This document shows positions 1-9,153 of a stretch of DNA of 64,000 bases, piece after piece. The translations under genes and the position numbers were made by a program. This DNA is from Mucilaginibacter rubeus (lineage in GTDB: Bacteria > Bacteroidota > Bacteroidia > Sphingobacteriales > Sphingobacteriaceae): assembly GCF_003286415.2 (NCBI RefSeq), contig NZ_CP043450.1, forward strand, positions 5,518,001 to 5,582,000. Reading direction: 5' to 3'. The notes under the pieces are model-generated. The model did not search any database, had not been told where the DNA came from, and saw nothing but the letters and a program-made list of their open reading frames with translations. The first letter of the stretch is position 1. Each line of letters begins with the position of its first letter.

Positions 1-1380
1 TGGTGGTTTAATGATAGAATTGACCGGGATGATCTCTTTATCGCGATTAATGTATCGTGCAAGCTCAAAAACTTGCGTTTTGTACACGTCACCAATAACC
101 GAAATACCGCCGCACATATCGCCATACAAAGTACCATAGCCTACAGCAGCCTCGCTCTTGTTACTGGTATTCAGCAAAATGTAACCGAACTTATTACACA
201 TCGCCATTAACAAAACGGCCCTGCTGCGCGATTGGATATTCTCTTCGGCAATATTAAACGGCAAGCCATCAAATTGCGGGTTCAAAGCTGTTTCAAATGC
301 TTCGGTGATACTTTTGATAGGAACTATCTCGTGCTTACAACCAAGGTTGTCTACCAAATCCTGCGCGTCTTTCAATGAATGGTCTGTTGAAAAACGAGAA
401 GGCAGCAACACAGCCATCACATTTTGCGGGCCAAGTGCCTCAGCAGCCAAGGCGCAAACCACAGCCGAATCTATACCGCCTGATAAGCCTAAAATTGCCT
501 GCTTAAATCCCGATTTATAAAAATAATCGCGGATGCCCAGAATTATCCCCTGGTAAATCTGTTCGATATCACCGGGACGTTGAGTCTTTATTGTTGTAGG
601 ATGATCAAAGCTCAGCGTATTGTCTTCGTTAAGTGTATAGTAAGCCAGGCTCTCCTCAAAATAAGGCATTTCGTCAATCAGCTTGCCTGTGTTATCAAAC
701 ACTAATGAGCCGCCGTCAAATATCAGTTCGGTTTGTGCTCCCACATGGTTAACATACAACAAAGGCAGCTTGTAGCGGCTGGCATTGTCGCTCAAGATCT
801 CAATACGTTCTTCATCATGGTTATAAGCAAATGGCGACGCCGCTATATTGATCATCACATGCGGATCTTGATGAATAAGTGTATCCATCGGCCGGGTAAC
901 ATACAGCGGGTTTTCGATAGTATTCCAAAGATCTTCGCAAATAGTAAGTGCTATACGTTTTCCTTTAAACTCAATGCAGCTAAACTCGGTTGAAGGCTCA
1001 AAATAGCGATATTCATCAAACACATCATAGTTAGGTAACAGGGCTTTGTTCACCACCGCTTTCACCTTACCATTCTCAATAAAATAAGCAGAATTGCTCA
1101 GGTCTTTACCTTCGGTTTTATGGTTAGGGGTTGGCAGGCCAACGATACAGGCTATATCAATACATACTTCGGCAATCTTTTTAGCAGCATCATCGCACAG
1201 GCCAATGAACTCGTCAAACTCTAAAAAATCGCGCGAGGGGTAGCCGCAAACACATAGTTCGGCAAATACAACCAGATCGGCCCCATGATTTTTTGCCTTG
1301 ATGATATGATCAATGATTTTATTGGTGTTCGATTCAAAATTACCTACGTGATAGTTGAGCTGTGCTAACGCGATTTTCAT
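1..1380 (-). CDS. nadE: NAD+ synthase, glutamine-hydrolysing (C-terminus cut by window edge)
   Basis: Makes NAD+ from nicotinic acid adenine dinucleotide, ATP and glutamine in the cytosol. Reading the minus strand from the ATG at 1380 gives an N-terminal nitrilase-like glutaminase domain with the Glu-Lys-Cys triad in the contexts VVFAELCVCG, NKALLPNYDVFDE and ALTICEDLWN. A synthetase domain follows, with the PP-loop SGGIDS and a downstream GYGTLYGDMCGG segment. About 460 codons are inside the window and no stop is reached, so the 3' end lies outside (family members are about 540-680 aa). gldB starts 153 bp away on the opposite strand; nadE beside gldB is a known arrangement in flavobacteria. 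Confidence 0.95.
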   Translation of the reverse strand, partial: MKIALAQLNYHVGNFESNTNKIIDHIIKAKNHGADLVVFAELCVCGYPSRDFLEFDEFIGLCDDAAKKIAEVCIDIACIVGLPTPNHKTEGKDLSNSAYFIENGKVKAVVNKALLPNYDVFDEYRYFEPSTEFSCIEFKGKRIALTICEDLWNTIENPLYVTRPMDTLIHQDPHVMINIAASPFAYNHDEERIEILSDNASRYKLPLLYVNHVGAQTELIFDGGSLVFDNTGKLIDEMPYFEESLAYYTLNEDNTLSFDHPTTIKTQRPGDIEQIYQGIILGIRDYFYKSGFKQAILGLSGGIDSAVVCALAAEALGPQNVMAVLLPSRFSTDHSLKDAQDLVDNLGCKHEIVPIKSITEAFETALNPQFDGLPFNIAEENIQSRSRAVLLMAMCNKFGYILLNTSNKSEAAVGYGTLYGDMCGGISVIGDVYKTQVFELARYINRDKEIIPVNSIIKPP

Positions 1381-1417
1381 AAGTATATAATTATATTGAT
1401 AGGTCTTGTTTAATCCT

Positions 1418-1483
1418 GAGTCAGGAGCCTTTAGTTCAAAGTCGAAAATCCCGACTTAAGGCTACCGACTATTGACTTAACAA
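1418..1483. repeat. AGTC-type intergenic palindromic repeat
   Basis: The spacer between nadE and gldB holds short inverted repeats: AAGTCG facing CGACTT, and AGCCTT facing AAGGCT. The wording resembles the AGTCCGA/AGTCTTAAGTC elements near 55773 and 61283. It is read as one degenerate member of the same family; the relationship is inferred by eye. Confidence 0.4.
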
Positions 1484-1509
1484 TAGTAGCAACATTATGC
1501 AAATAAAAT

Positions 1510-1517
1510 TACTTTTG
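1510..1517 (+). promoter_or_regulatory. Bacteroidota -7 promoter box for gldB
   Basis: TACTTTTG matches the TAnnTTTG consensus of the Bacteroidota primary sigma factor and ends 15 bases before the gldB ATG. I see no convincing -33 TTG at the usual spacing, so only the -7 element is called. Confidence 0.45.
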
Positions 1518-1532
1518 CCTTAAAGGATAAAG

Positions 1533-2570
1533 ATGAACCCTACCCGGTATATAGCAAAGCAAATTTACTTAATTTTTTCCATCGGCCTGATATTAAGCGG
1601 CTGTAGCCACAACAAAAAAGTTGACTTGAGCAATATCAATGTTGATGTTAAAATTGAACGGTTTGACCATGATTTTGATGCCATGCGCAGTAAACCTATG
1701 GTCCAGCAGGCCGCATATCTGCAAAAACAGTACGGCAGCTTTTATCCCGATTTTATTGAACGCATTTTACAGGTTGGCAGTGCCAGGGATACCGCCTATT
1801 TTAAAGCCCTGCAACAGGTATTCGCGGGCAAACCCTATAACGATCTGAAGCATGACGCTGACGTAGCCTTCCCCAATATTGATCAGCAGAATGCCAGCCT
1901 TACCGAAGCCTTTAAATACATTAAATATTATTATCCGCAAAAACGCCTGCCGAGGGTATATGCATACATTTCGGGCTTCCAGGCCCAAACTACCATTGGC
2001 GACGGTTATTTTGGTGTGGGGATAGATCTTTTCCTGGGTGCGAATTCGCGCTTTTATCCCTCGCTCACCAATGCTTTTCCGCATTACCTTTCCAAATGGT
2101 TTACTCCTGATAATATTACCCCACGAGTAGTTGAAGGCATAGCACGGGAAGAAATGTTTCCGGAAGATGACAACGACAAAGCCTTGCTTAATAAGATGGT
2201 GTACAATGGTAAGATCATGTATTTTATGGACAGAATATTGCCTGACGTAGCCGATAGCACTAAAATCCGTTATAGTACCGAACAACTGAAATGGTGCCAG
2301 GATTTTGAAGGAAAGATCTGGGGATACTTTTTACAAGAAAACCTGTTGTACGAAACCGATTACCAGAAAATTCAGAAATACCTTACTGAAGCGCCTTTCA
2401 CCCCCGGTTTCGGAGAAAAGAATGAATCGGCCCCTAAACTGGCCGTTTGGACGGGATGGCAAATAGTGAAGAAATACATGGATAAGCATCCTGATGTTAC
2501 CCTACCCCAGTTAATGGCGGACAAGGATGCTCAAAAAATATTGAACGAGGCAGGCTATCACCCCAAATAA
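1533..2570 (+). CDS. gldB: GldB-like lipoprotein
   Basis: 345 aa. The N-terminus is a lipoprotein signal peptide ending in the lipobox LILSGC, so the product is predicted to be lipid-anchored in the cell envelope. The rest (KIERFDHDFDAM near the start; GVGIDLFLGAN and VEGIAREEMFP centrally; PGFGEKNESAPKLAVWTGWQIV at the end, shown here as separate landmarks) matches GldB, a protein needed for gliding in Flavobacterium johnsoniae and kept in many non-gliding T9SS-bearing relatives. In flavobacteria gldC usually follows directly; here it does not, and the next gene is convergent. The ATG at 1533 gives a complete signal peptide. Confidence 0.85.
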   Translation: MNPTRYIAKQIYLIFSIGLILSGCSHNKKVDLSNINVDVKIERFDHDFDAMRSKPMVQQAAYLQKQYGSFYPDFIERILQVGSARDTAYFKALQQVFAGKPYNDLKHDADVAFPNIDQQNASLTEAFKYIKYYYPQKRLPRVYAYISGFQAQTTIGDGYFGVGIDLFLGANSRFYPSLTNAFPHYLSKWFTPDNITPRVVEGIAREEMFPEDDNDKALLNKMVYNGKIMYFMDRILPDVADSTKIRYSTEQLKWCQDFEGKIWGYFLQENLLYETDYQKIQKYLTEAPFTPGFGEKNESAPKLAVWTGWQIVKKYMDKHPDVTLPQLMADKDAQKILNEAGYHPK

Positions 2571-2575
2571 AAAGC

Positions 2576-2612
2576 AAAAAAAAGCGCCCTCAAATTGAAA
2601 GCGCTTTTTATA
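2576..2612. terminator. Bidirectional rho-independent terminator
   Basis: AAAAAGCGC and GCGCTTTTT form a stem around a short AT-rich loop, with A-runs on one side and T-runs on the other. It sits between the convergent gldB and the small membrane-protein gene and can serve both strands. Confidence 0.75.
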
Positions 2613-2632
2613 TAATTTCCTTTTGCAGGATT

Positions 2633-2830
2633 TTACTTCATGATTGAGAAAACGCATTTCAAAGCAATCAGGATACCGATGATCAGGATAATGTTTGAAA
2701 TAGATGTAAACATGAAGCCTGTGTTGGCATCGCCGGCAAAACGCAGGAATACGCCTACTATACCGATAACAATAGCTAAAGTTAATAATTTGTAGTGTCC
2801 TTCTGCGTTAGCATTTTCCATTGATTCCAT
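2633..2830 (-). CDS. Small two-helix membrane protein
   Basis: 65 aa with two hydrophobic segments (LLTLAIVIGIVGVFLRF and ISNIILIIGILIALKCVFSI) joined by a short loop (AGDANTGFMFT), predicting an inner-membrane hairpin. The 5' end is ambiguous: ATG at 2830 or the fourth codon (ATG at 2821). The compositional look of a real gene and the convergent terminator with gldB support it. Small proteins of this kind are widespread in Bacteroidota without known function, and no function is assigned. Confidence 0.6.
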   Translation of the reverse strand: MESMENANAEGHYKLLTLAIVIGIVGVFLRFAGDANTGFMFTSISNIILIIGILIALKCVFSIMK

Positions 2831-2891
2831 GGTACCTATTTTTAATGTTTGCGCAAAAATAGAAATGTTTACCGAAAAAGCTATAAAGTTT

Positions 2892-3782
2892 TTATGATTT
2901 TATGCCGCTGGCGAACCATGCGGGGTGTTTACGTTTATAATAGCGGTACATTGCCCACAAACCTATACCTAAAGTTATAAATACCCAAAGGTTGGCCAAC
3001 CCCAGGATCAGTTCAACAAAAAGTTGCCAGCCATTATTTAATGCGATAGCCAGACGGTTAACAAAAGGCAACTGATAGGCAGAAGGATCGTCATTAGCTA
3101 TCATTTCCTGGTTGATGAAATTGCTCTGGTAAAAGCTAAGGGTAACAATGCTGTACTTTACGGCTTCATCTGTGCGCATATTGCCAATTTGCTGGTCAAC
3201 CATGTCGTCTTTAAGCAGCATCACGTTCACTGGGTTTTTAATAACTACTTTACCCTTCTTTTGCTGATCTACCAAATCCTGACGGTTTTTTAATTTCAGT
3301 TTTTCCGACAGATAGTCAAGCGTGCGGTCTTCAATATCCATTTTTCGGAGCGTAACATACATCCCCATATGGGCAACCTCGGTCATGAAGCCTTCGAGTT
3401 TTTCTGAAGGAACTTTTACCGTCATGTCGGCATTAGTCCTGAGGGCCGAAACACGTTTAACCGAATCATTACTCACGCGGATATCTTCAGATCGTTCCAC
3501 ATCGGCCTGCATTTGATGGTGCATCACCATACCACCGTCGCGGGCTGTAAGCGCGGCTATAGCATCTCCAGTTTGCTGAACATTTTTCACCTTAAATCGC
3601 ATGTCGGCTGTTTTTACAAGTTTGGTGGGCGTTATTTCAACCTTAGTACTGTCTGCACTAACCGCCACTGTATCGGCCGCCGATGCTCTGTCTTCTCTTA
3701 AGGGCTCGTACTTTGAACTACGCCCACATGCGCCCAGCAGCAACACGCCCGCCAGCAACGCCAGGAATAACTTTGTTTTCAT
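2892..3782 (-). CDS. DUF4349-family lipoprotein
   Basis: 296 aa. It opens with a lipoprotein signal (lipobox LLLGACG). A long extracytoplasmic region follows with the DUF4349 pattern: VKTADMRFKVKNV, SALRTNADMTVKVPSEKL, a helical segment LDYLSEKLKLKNRQDLVDQQ, and KYSIVTLSFYQ. A transmembrane helix (WVFITLGIGLWAMYRYY) and a basic tail close the protein. It is predicted to be anchored at both ends, with the domain in the periplasm. The family's function is unknown. It is a single-gene unit, 61 bp upstream of the small membrane protein on the same strand. Confidence 0.8.
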   Translation of the reverse strand: MKTKLFLALLAGVLLLGACGRSSKYEPLREDRASAADTVAVSADSTKVEITPTKLVKTADMRFKVKNVQQTGDAIAALTARDGGMVMHHQMQADVERSEDIRVSNDSVKRVSALRTNADMTVKVPSEKLEGFMTEVAHMGMYVTLRKMDIEDRTLDYLSEKLKLKNRQDLVDQQKKGKVVIKNPVNVMLLKDDMVDQQIGNMRTDEAVKYSIVTLSFYQSNFINQEMIANDDPSAYQLPFVNRLAIALNNGWQLFVELILGLANLWVFITLGIGLWAMYRYYKRKHPAWFASGIKS

Positions 3783-3943
3783 AACTGTTTAATTTTCTTT
3801 GGTATACATTGATACCGGAGAGCGGCAAGAGGTAACCCAAAGACTCTGATTATTGTCAGAACCGGGATTTTTGAGATTAAGCAGATTTCGAGATTCGCTT
3901 TCCTTTAAACGGTAAAAAACTGGGGTTGAGATAAGGTAACTTA

Positions 3944-4588
3944 TTATTTGTTATTACCCACCAACTCTTTATACCCTCTTGACTTAATATGAGCAAAATC
4001 TTCTTTTTTAGTAAAATACTCAAGTCCTAAAATTAATAACGTCGAAGTAAGAAAGTTTATCTTTTGCGTTATTGGTAGTAAATCCCAATCGCTTATGCCC
4101 CATAAGTAAACGCTGTAATAAAAAATTGCAAGGCAAATCAAACACAAAACTTTAAACAGATGAAGCCTGGTTTTGAGGATAAAAACTGTGATGATAAATA
4201 AGCAGGTCCAAAATAAGCTGGTAGATATAATTAACATCAAATCGTGCCAAGCCGTTACCGTTAAAAACGTAAACAGGACATTCGCTATACCGACGTATTT
4301 TATAATGTAGGCTGAGTTTCTGTCGGGTATCTTTTTGGCCATATTAATGAAAAACATTGCGTAGCTAAGAGGGAATAAAATCATCCCCGCACAGGCCCAA
4401 ATTCTCGAAGCATTTTCTGCGCCATTTAACGCCCTTGTTCCAAACAGGTTACTGATGAAATTGTGTTTCCAGTCGAAGCCGACGGAGTACTCATTGTACA
4501 TTGACCCGCCTGGATAAACCGAGATGGCTATGATCATTAAAACTGAAGAAATGACAACTCCTATTAAAACTGAATATTTCTTAATCAT
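3944..4588 (-). CDS. Six-helix integral membrane protein, unknown
   Basis: About 214 aa from the preferred start MIKKYSVLIG (ATG at 4588); an upstream in-frame ATG at 4627 would add 13 polar residues before the first helix. Six hydrophobic segments are visible, beginning YSVLIGVVISSVLMIIAI and ending INFLTSTLLILGLEYF, with short loops. The layout is reminiscent of DUF998-type membrane proteins, but I cannot confirm that family. It stands alone between a lipoprotein gene and a divergent lipoprotein gene. Confidence 0.6.
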   Translation of the reverse strand: MIKKYSVLIGVVISSVLMIIAISVYPGGSMYNEYSVGFDWKHNFISNLFGTRALNGAENASRIWACAGMILFPLSYAMFFINMAKKIPDRNSAYIIKYVGIANVLFTFLTVTAWHDLMLIISTSLFWTCLFIITVFILKTRLHLFKVLCLICLAIFYYSVYLWGISDWDLLPITQKINFLTSTLLILGLEYFTKKEDFAHIKSRGYKELVGNNK

Positions 4589-4784
4589 CTGAGAATGCTC
4601 CGGTCTATAATTGACAATGAGATTCAATCGTTGGTATATTGTTACAGCGCATTTCAGCTTTCGGGCATCGAAGTATGCAACAAATTCGAAAGTATTTGCA
4701 ACATAAACATGTTTTTTTGATTAGCTCCTTTTGTTTATTTGTGTTGTATATTCCAATCAGGAGACTTTCACTTATCCTTATCAA

Positions 4785-5273
4785 ATGAAAAACCTAAAAA
4801 CAGCAGTAACATTAATAATAAGCTGCGTAATATTGTTGGCATGCAACTTTAGCAAAGGAGTAAAAAAAGACTTTAATACCGGGTTAAAGTTTAGCTATAA
4901 CGGCTTTGGCGTAAGCAATGTGTTGTTGGTTGATCCGGCAAACAATGTCATGCACGACAATAAGGTACACCTTAACACAAAAATAGCTATCGTAGCGATT
5001 GGCGTTGCAAATTATGGTCTGAAAGACGGTAAAGCCTATCCAGGAATGCAGTTGATAGTTACTGATAAAAAGGGGGCAGCAGTTTTAAGCGCCGCCGATC
5101 TGTTTGAAGGAACGGCAGGTTATCCACCTGAGCGGGCCACAGAGCTACGTGGGGATATCACCATCGGTCGCCCCATGATAGCCGGAGAAACTTATCATGT
5201 AAAAATACATATCTGGGATAAGGTAACCCTTGAAAATGAGATTGATGCAGAGGCGGATCTTGTGGTGATATAA
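4785..5273 (+). CDS. Putative lipoprotein, unknown
   Basis: 162 aa from the ATG at 4785, chosen because it gives a proper lipoprotein signal peptide (MKNLKTAVTLIIS, lipobox VILLACN). An upstream ATG at 4731 would add 18 residues ahead of the signal. The mature part is beta-rich (LKFSYNGFGVSNVLLVD, TYHVKIHIWDKVTLENE), suggesting a small immunoglobulin-like or jelly-roll fold exported to the envelope. No family is recognised. Confidence 0.6.
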   Translation: MKNLKTAVTLIISCVILLACNFSKGVKKDFNTGLKFSYNGFGVSNVLLVDPANNVMHDNKVHLNTKIAIVAIGVANYGLKDGKAYPGMQLIVTDKKGAAVLSAADLFEGTAGYPPERATELRGDITIGRPMIAGETYHVKIHIWDKVTLENEIDAEADLVVI

Positions 5274-5324
5274 TCTTTTTTATCGAAACTGAACGTACAC
5301 TGGTCGAAGTTTAGCGTTCCGCTG

Positions 5325-5747
5325 TCAGTTAATGCCAGGCTTCGATCTACCATATACTAATATACTACCAACCAGCATTATCATCCCGCTCAATAACCAT
5401 AACCAATACCCCAATCTATAACTAACAATTTCTGAGTAATTGCCTGCTTCATCTGAAATTATGCGTTTAAAAACCAGGAAAGAAAGCATAAAAGCAACCG
5501 ATATCGAACTGACAACAATTGTTCGCAATGGCTTATTCTTAAAAGAAAACCATGCACTGAATAAAAAGGGGTTTGCCAACCAACTAAAGCCTGCGCCTCC
5601 AAAAATCAGACCTAAAGGCCCAATGAGCAAAGCCATTATCGAATCGCCGCAGGAATCTGTTGTACAGTAACAGTGTTGTGTTAGTGAAACTACATAAACA
5701 CATATGCTTGAGTATAAAACAACAGACTTTAGGTTTAACTCCTTCAT
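5325..5747 (-). CDS. Small membrane protein, unknown
   Basis: 140 aa with about four hydrophobic segments (SVVLYSSICVYVVSL, ALLIGPLGLIFGGAGFSWLA, TIVVSSISVAFMLSFLVF, GYWLWLLSGMIMLVGSILV). A short Cys-rich loop (HCYCTTDSCGDS) lies after helix 1 and could form disulfides outside the membrane. It is convergent with the lipoprotein gene at 4785, and its 5' end is 44 bp from the ATP synthase terminator. No function is assigned. Confidence 0.55.
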   Translation of the reverse strand: MKELNLKSVVLYSSICVYVVSLTQHCYCTTDSCGDSIMALLIGPLGLIFGGAGFSWLANPFLFSAWFSFKNKPLRTIVVSSISVAFMLSFLVFKRIISDEAGNYSEIVSYRLGYWLWLLSGMIMLVGSILVYGRSKPGIN

Positions 5748-5790
5748 AAAGTATTACAATTACAACTTTAGCGTTTATTTCCCAATAAAC

Positions 5791-5822
5791 AAAAAAGGCT
5801 CCCCTTTCGGAGAGCCTTTTCT
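5791..5822 (-). terminator. Terminator of the ATP synthase operon
   Basis: AAAAGGCTCC and GGAGAGCCTTTT form a GC-rich stem with a TTTC loop region; the minus-strand transcript of atpG would end in a U-run. It lies 19 bp beyond the atpG stop. Confidence 0.75.
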
Positions 5823-5841
5823 ATATAAAAGTATTTTAAAC

Positions 5842-6729
5842 TTAGTTGCCGCCTGAAAGGGCTGCCGCACCACTCACGATCTCGGTAAGCTCGGTAGTGA
5901 TAGCTGCCTGACGGGCCTGGTTGTATGAAAGTTTTAATGATTTCAAAAGCTCACCGGCATTTTCGGTCGCTTTATCCATCGCTGTCATACGTGCACCGTG
6001 TTCAGATGCGTTAGAATCCAATACTGCACGGTAAAGTTGGATCTTGATATTTTTAGGGATCAATTGCTCAACAATTTCCTGTTGTGATGGCTCAAGGATG
6101 TAATCAACATTAGCTGCTTTTACTTCCTCTTTCTTCTCGGCTTTTGGCACCGGCAATAACTGCTCTGTGATCAGGTATTGTACAGCCGCGTTACGGAAGT
6201 GGTTATACACTAATTCCACACGGTCGTAATCACCGTTAACAAAGCCCTGCATGATAGCTTCGGTAATTTTTGAAGCATTCTCGAAGTTAAGATCCGAGTA
6301 CAGGTCATTGTTGTTACCAATTACGTTGTACTTACGCCTTTGATAAAACTCCTGCGCTTTTTTACCGATGGCAACGATAGATACATTACCGGCAGCAAGC
6401 TGTTTAGGATATTTCTCGGCTATAAGGTTGTTGGCAGTTTTAATAACGTTAGTATTGAAAGCACCGGCCAAACCGCGGTTTGATGACACCACAACAACCA
6501 ATACGCGTACTGGTTCACGCTCCTGGAGGTACGGAGAAGTATTATCCTCCAAACTTGCAGATAGGTTAGCCAGCAGGTCTTTCAACTTACTTGCGTAAGG
6601 ACGCAGCTGAATAATAGCGTTGGTAGCACGTTTCAACTTAGCAGCCGAAACCATTTTCATAGCCTTGGTGATCTGCTGGGTTGATGATACAGATTTGATC
6701 CTGTTTCTTACTTCTTTTAAATTAGCCAT
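5842..6729 (-). CDS. atpG: F-type ATP synthase gamma subunit
   Basis: 295 aa, the usual length. The N-terminal helix MANLKEVRNRIKSV with TKAMKMVSAAKL and the C-terminal helix NQARQAAITTELTEIVSGA are the two conserved coiled-coil strands of the rotor shaft, which turns inside the alpha3beta3 head and couples proton flow to ATP synthesis. It is the last gene of the operon. A 145-bp spacer with an inverted repeat separates it from atpA. atpD and atpC do not follow. Confidence 0.97.
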   Translation of the reverse strand: MANLKEVRNRIKSVSSTQQITKAMKMVSAAKLKRATNAIIQLRPYASKLKDLLANLSASLEDNTSPYLQEREPVRVLVVVVSSNRGLAGAFNTNVIKTANNLIAEKYPKQLAAGNVSIVAIGKKAQEFYQRRKYNVIGNNNDLYSDLNFENASKITEAIMQGFVNGDYDRVELVYNHFRNAAVQYLITEQLLPVPKAEKKEEVKAANVDYILEPSQQEIVEQLIPKNIKIQLYRAVLDSNASEHGARMTAMDKATENAGELLKSLKLSYNQARQAAITTELTEIVSGAAALSGGN

Positions 6730-6737
6730 TCTTTATT

Positions 6738-6870
6738 GAGATGTGAGATTTGAGATATGAGATTTGAGATAAGCTCATATCTGCACCTTCAATCTGTTTA
6801 TCTAATTTATAATGACGCCAGATGTGGGAAAGAGAAAAGTCTCAAATCTCACATCTAACATCTCATATCT
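6738..6870. repeat. Intra-operon inverted repeat (GAGATTTGAGAT type)
   Basis: The spacer between atpA and atpG holds GATGTGAGATTTGAGA on the left and its inverse TCTCAAATCTCACATC on the right, each flanked by near-repeats of GAGATATGAGAT. The transcript can fold into a long hairpin between two operon genes whose products are needed at 3:1. Confidence 0.7.
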
Positions 6871-6874
6871 AAAA

Positions 6875-8449
6875 TTAATACCTTGCTGACAGTTCTTTGG
6901 CTACTGTTTCCAGTACGCCGGTAAGCTGGTCATCAAATTTACCTGCTTTAAGGGCAGCTAAAACTTCCGGGTGACGGGCTTCTAACTGATCAGTAAATTC
7001 GGCTTCGAATTCCCTTACCTTGTTTACAGGCACGTTACGCATTAAGTTTTTAGTACCCAGGTAAATGATAGCAACTTGTTTTTCTACAGTTACCGGAGAG
7101 TATTGACCTTGTTTCAGGATCTCTACGTTACGGATACCTTTGTCCAACACGTTTTTGGTTGAAGCGTCAAGGTCCGAACCGAATTTTGAGAAAGCCTCAA
7201 GCTCACGGAACTGAGCCTGGTCAAGTTTCAAGGTACCGGCAACTTTTTTCATTGATTTGATCTGCGCGTTACCACCTACACGTGATACAGAGATACCTAC
7301 GTTGATAGCCGGACGAACACCCGCGTTGAACAAGTTCGACTCAAGGAAGATCTGACCATCGGTAATTGAAATTACGTTGGTTGGGATGTATGCAGATACG
7401 TCACCAGCTTGTGTTTCAATGATCGGTAGCGCTGTTAATGAACCACCACCTTTAACGATGCCTTTGATAGACTCAGGAAGGTCGTTCATTTGTTGTGCGA
7501 TAGAATCATTTGAGTTTATTTTAGCGGCACGCTCTAATAAACGGCTGTGCAGGTAAAATACGTCACCTGGGTAAGCCTCACGGCCCGGTGGACGACGTAA
7601 CAACAATGAAACCTCACGGTAAGCAACAGCTTGTTTTGACAAGTCATCATAGATGATCAAAGCCGGACGGCCTGTATCACGGAAGTACTCGCCAATAGCC
7701 GCACCTGCAAACGGAGCAAAGAACTGCATGGTAGCAGAGTCTGAAGCGTTAGCGGCAACTACGATAGAGTAAGGCATAGCGCCGTTCTCTTCAAGCGTAC
7801 GAACGATGTTAGCAACAGTTGATGCTTTTTGTCCGCAAGCTACATATATACAGATTACAGGTTTACCTGCATCGTAAAATTCTTTTTGGTTAATGATGGT
7901 ATCGATACAAACCGCAGTTTTACCTGTTTGACGGTCACCGATAACCAACTCACGCTGGCCACGGCCGATAGGGATCATAGCGTCGATAGCTTTGATACCG
8001 GTTTGTAATGGCTCGGTTACCGGCTGACGGTAGATTACACCTGGTGCTTTACGCTCAAGTGGCATCTCGTAAGTTTGACCGGTGATTGGGCCTTTACCAT
8101 CAATAGGGGCACCTAAGGTATCAACAACACGGCCAAGCATGCCTTCGCCTACGTTGATTGATGCAATCCTGTTGGTACGTTTAACGGTATCACCTTCCTT
8201 GATATCATCAGATTTACCTAACAATACCACACCCACGTTATCTTCTTCAAGGTTAAGTACGATGCCTTGCAATCCTGTGCCAAATTCAACCAACTCACCC
8301 GACTGTACTTTAGTTAATCCATAAACGCGTGCGATACCGTCACCCACCTGGAGTACAGTACCCACTTCTTCTAATTCAGATTCTGACTTGAAGCCGGCCA
8401 ACTGCTGACGCAAAATTGCTGATACTTCGTCTGGTCTTACCTCTACCAT
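6875..8449 (-). CDS. atpA: F-type ATP synthase alpha subunit
   Basis: 524 aa, full length. The N-terminus MVEVRPDEVSAILRQQL, Walker A GDRQTGKTA, the segment LIIYDDLSKQAVAYRE, the alpha-subunit signature PAINVGISVSRVGG and the C-terminal helical domain are all present. It is the non-catalytic nucleotide-binding subunit that alternates with beta in the F1 head at the inner membrane. It lies downstream of atpH by 43 bp and upstream of atpG. Confidence 0.98.
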   Translation of the reverse strand: MVEVRPDEVSAILRQQLAGFKSESELEEVGTVLQVGDGIARVYGLTKVQSGELVEFGTGLQGIVLNLEEDNVGVVLLGKSDDIKEGDTVKRTNRIASINVGEGMLGRVVDTLGAPIDGKGPITGQTYEMPLERKAPGVIYRQPVTEPLQTGIKAIDAMIPIGRGQRELVIGDRQTGKTAVCIDTIINQKEFYDAGKPVICIYVACGQKASTVANIVRTLEENGAMPYSIVVAANASDSATMQFFAPFAGAAIGEYFRDTGRPALIIYDDLSKQAVAYREVSLLLRRPPGREAYPGDVFYLHSRLLERAAKINSNDSIAQQMNDLPESIKGIVKGGGSLTALPIIETQAGDVSAYIPTNVISITDGQIFLESNLFNAGVRPAINVGISVSRVGGNAQIKSMKKVAGTLKLDQAQFRELEAFSKFGSDLDASTKNVLDKGIRNVEILKQGQYSPVTVEKQVAIIYLGTKNLMRNVPVNKVREFEAEFTDQLEARHPEVLAALKAGKFDDQLTGVLETVAKELSARY

Positions 8450-8492
8450 TGTTTAAAATTTATTTAGAGTTTTACTTTTAATACTTAATTAA

Positions 8493-9035
8493 TTATGCCT
8501 TTTCAGCAAATTCTTTTTTCATCTTCTTAAGGCTTGCAGCAATGCTGGTATCAACCTGCCTGTCGCCTACGTTAAGCACAAATCCACCAATCAATGAAGG
8601 ATCTACTTTGGTATCCAATACTACAGTGCCACCGATAGATTTTTGTAATTCATCTACCAATGTCTTTTTATTGGCATCAGATAATGTTGTAGCTGATGTA
8701 ACTTTAGCTTTGGTAATATTCCTTTTGATGTTGAAAAGGTTGATATATTCCTGGGCAGTAAAATACAAAACGCCGCCACGGCCTTTGTTTACCATTAGCT
8801 TAAAGAACATGATGCTCACTTTGTTTACCTTATTACCAAACACCGCTTCAAGAATACTGATCTTCTTAGCCTGTGAAATAATAGGGTTAGCCAAAACAGC
8901 GGCCAGTTCAGAACTTCCTTTTAAAGTGTGTAAAAAAAGATCCATATCTGCCTTTATCGCATCAACAATGTTTTGTTCCTGCGCAAGGTCGATAAGTGAT
9001 TTGGCGTATCTCGATGCTACTGTTACTTCTGACAT
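8493..9035 (-). CDS. atpH: F-type ATP synthase delta subunit
   Basis: 180 aa. The pattern matches OSCP/delta: N-terminal VASRYAKSLIDLAQEQ, the central MFFKLMVNKGRGG, and the C-terminal DPSLIGGFVLNVGDRQVDTS. It links the b-subunit stalk to the top of the alpha3beta3 head. It is in operon order between atpF and atpA; the spacer to atpF carries an inverted repeat. Confidence 0.95.
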   Translation of the reverse strand: MSEVTVASRYAKSLIDLAQEQNIVDAIKADMDLFLHTLKGSSELAAVLANPIISQAKKISILEAVFGNKVNKVSIMFFKLMVNKGRGGVLYFTAQEYINLFNIKRNITKAKVTSATTLSDANKKTLVDELQKSIGGTVVLDTKVDPSLIGGFVLNVGDRQVDTSIAASLKKMKKEFAEKA

Positions 9036-9044
9036 TTCTTTCTA

Positions 9045-9153
9045 ATTTCGGATTTCGAATTTTCGATTTCGGAATTTTTATTTTGAATTTCGGTTTTTAA
9101 CTGGTTAGTGAATGCCGGAATAAATCCGAAATCCAACATCCCAAATCCGAAAT
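9045..9153. repeat. Intra-operon inverted repeat (ATTTCGGATTTCG type)
   Basis: Between atpF and atpH, ATTTCGGATTTCGAAT on the left faces AAATCCGAAAT on the right, with additional partial copies (TTTCGATTTCGGAA, AAATCCGAAATCC) inside. Design and position parallel the atpA-atpG spacer, but the unit sequence is different. Confidence 0.65.
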
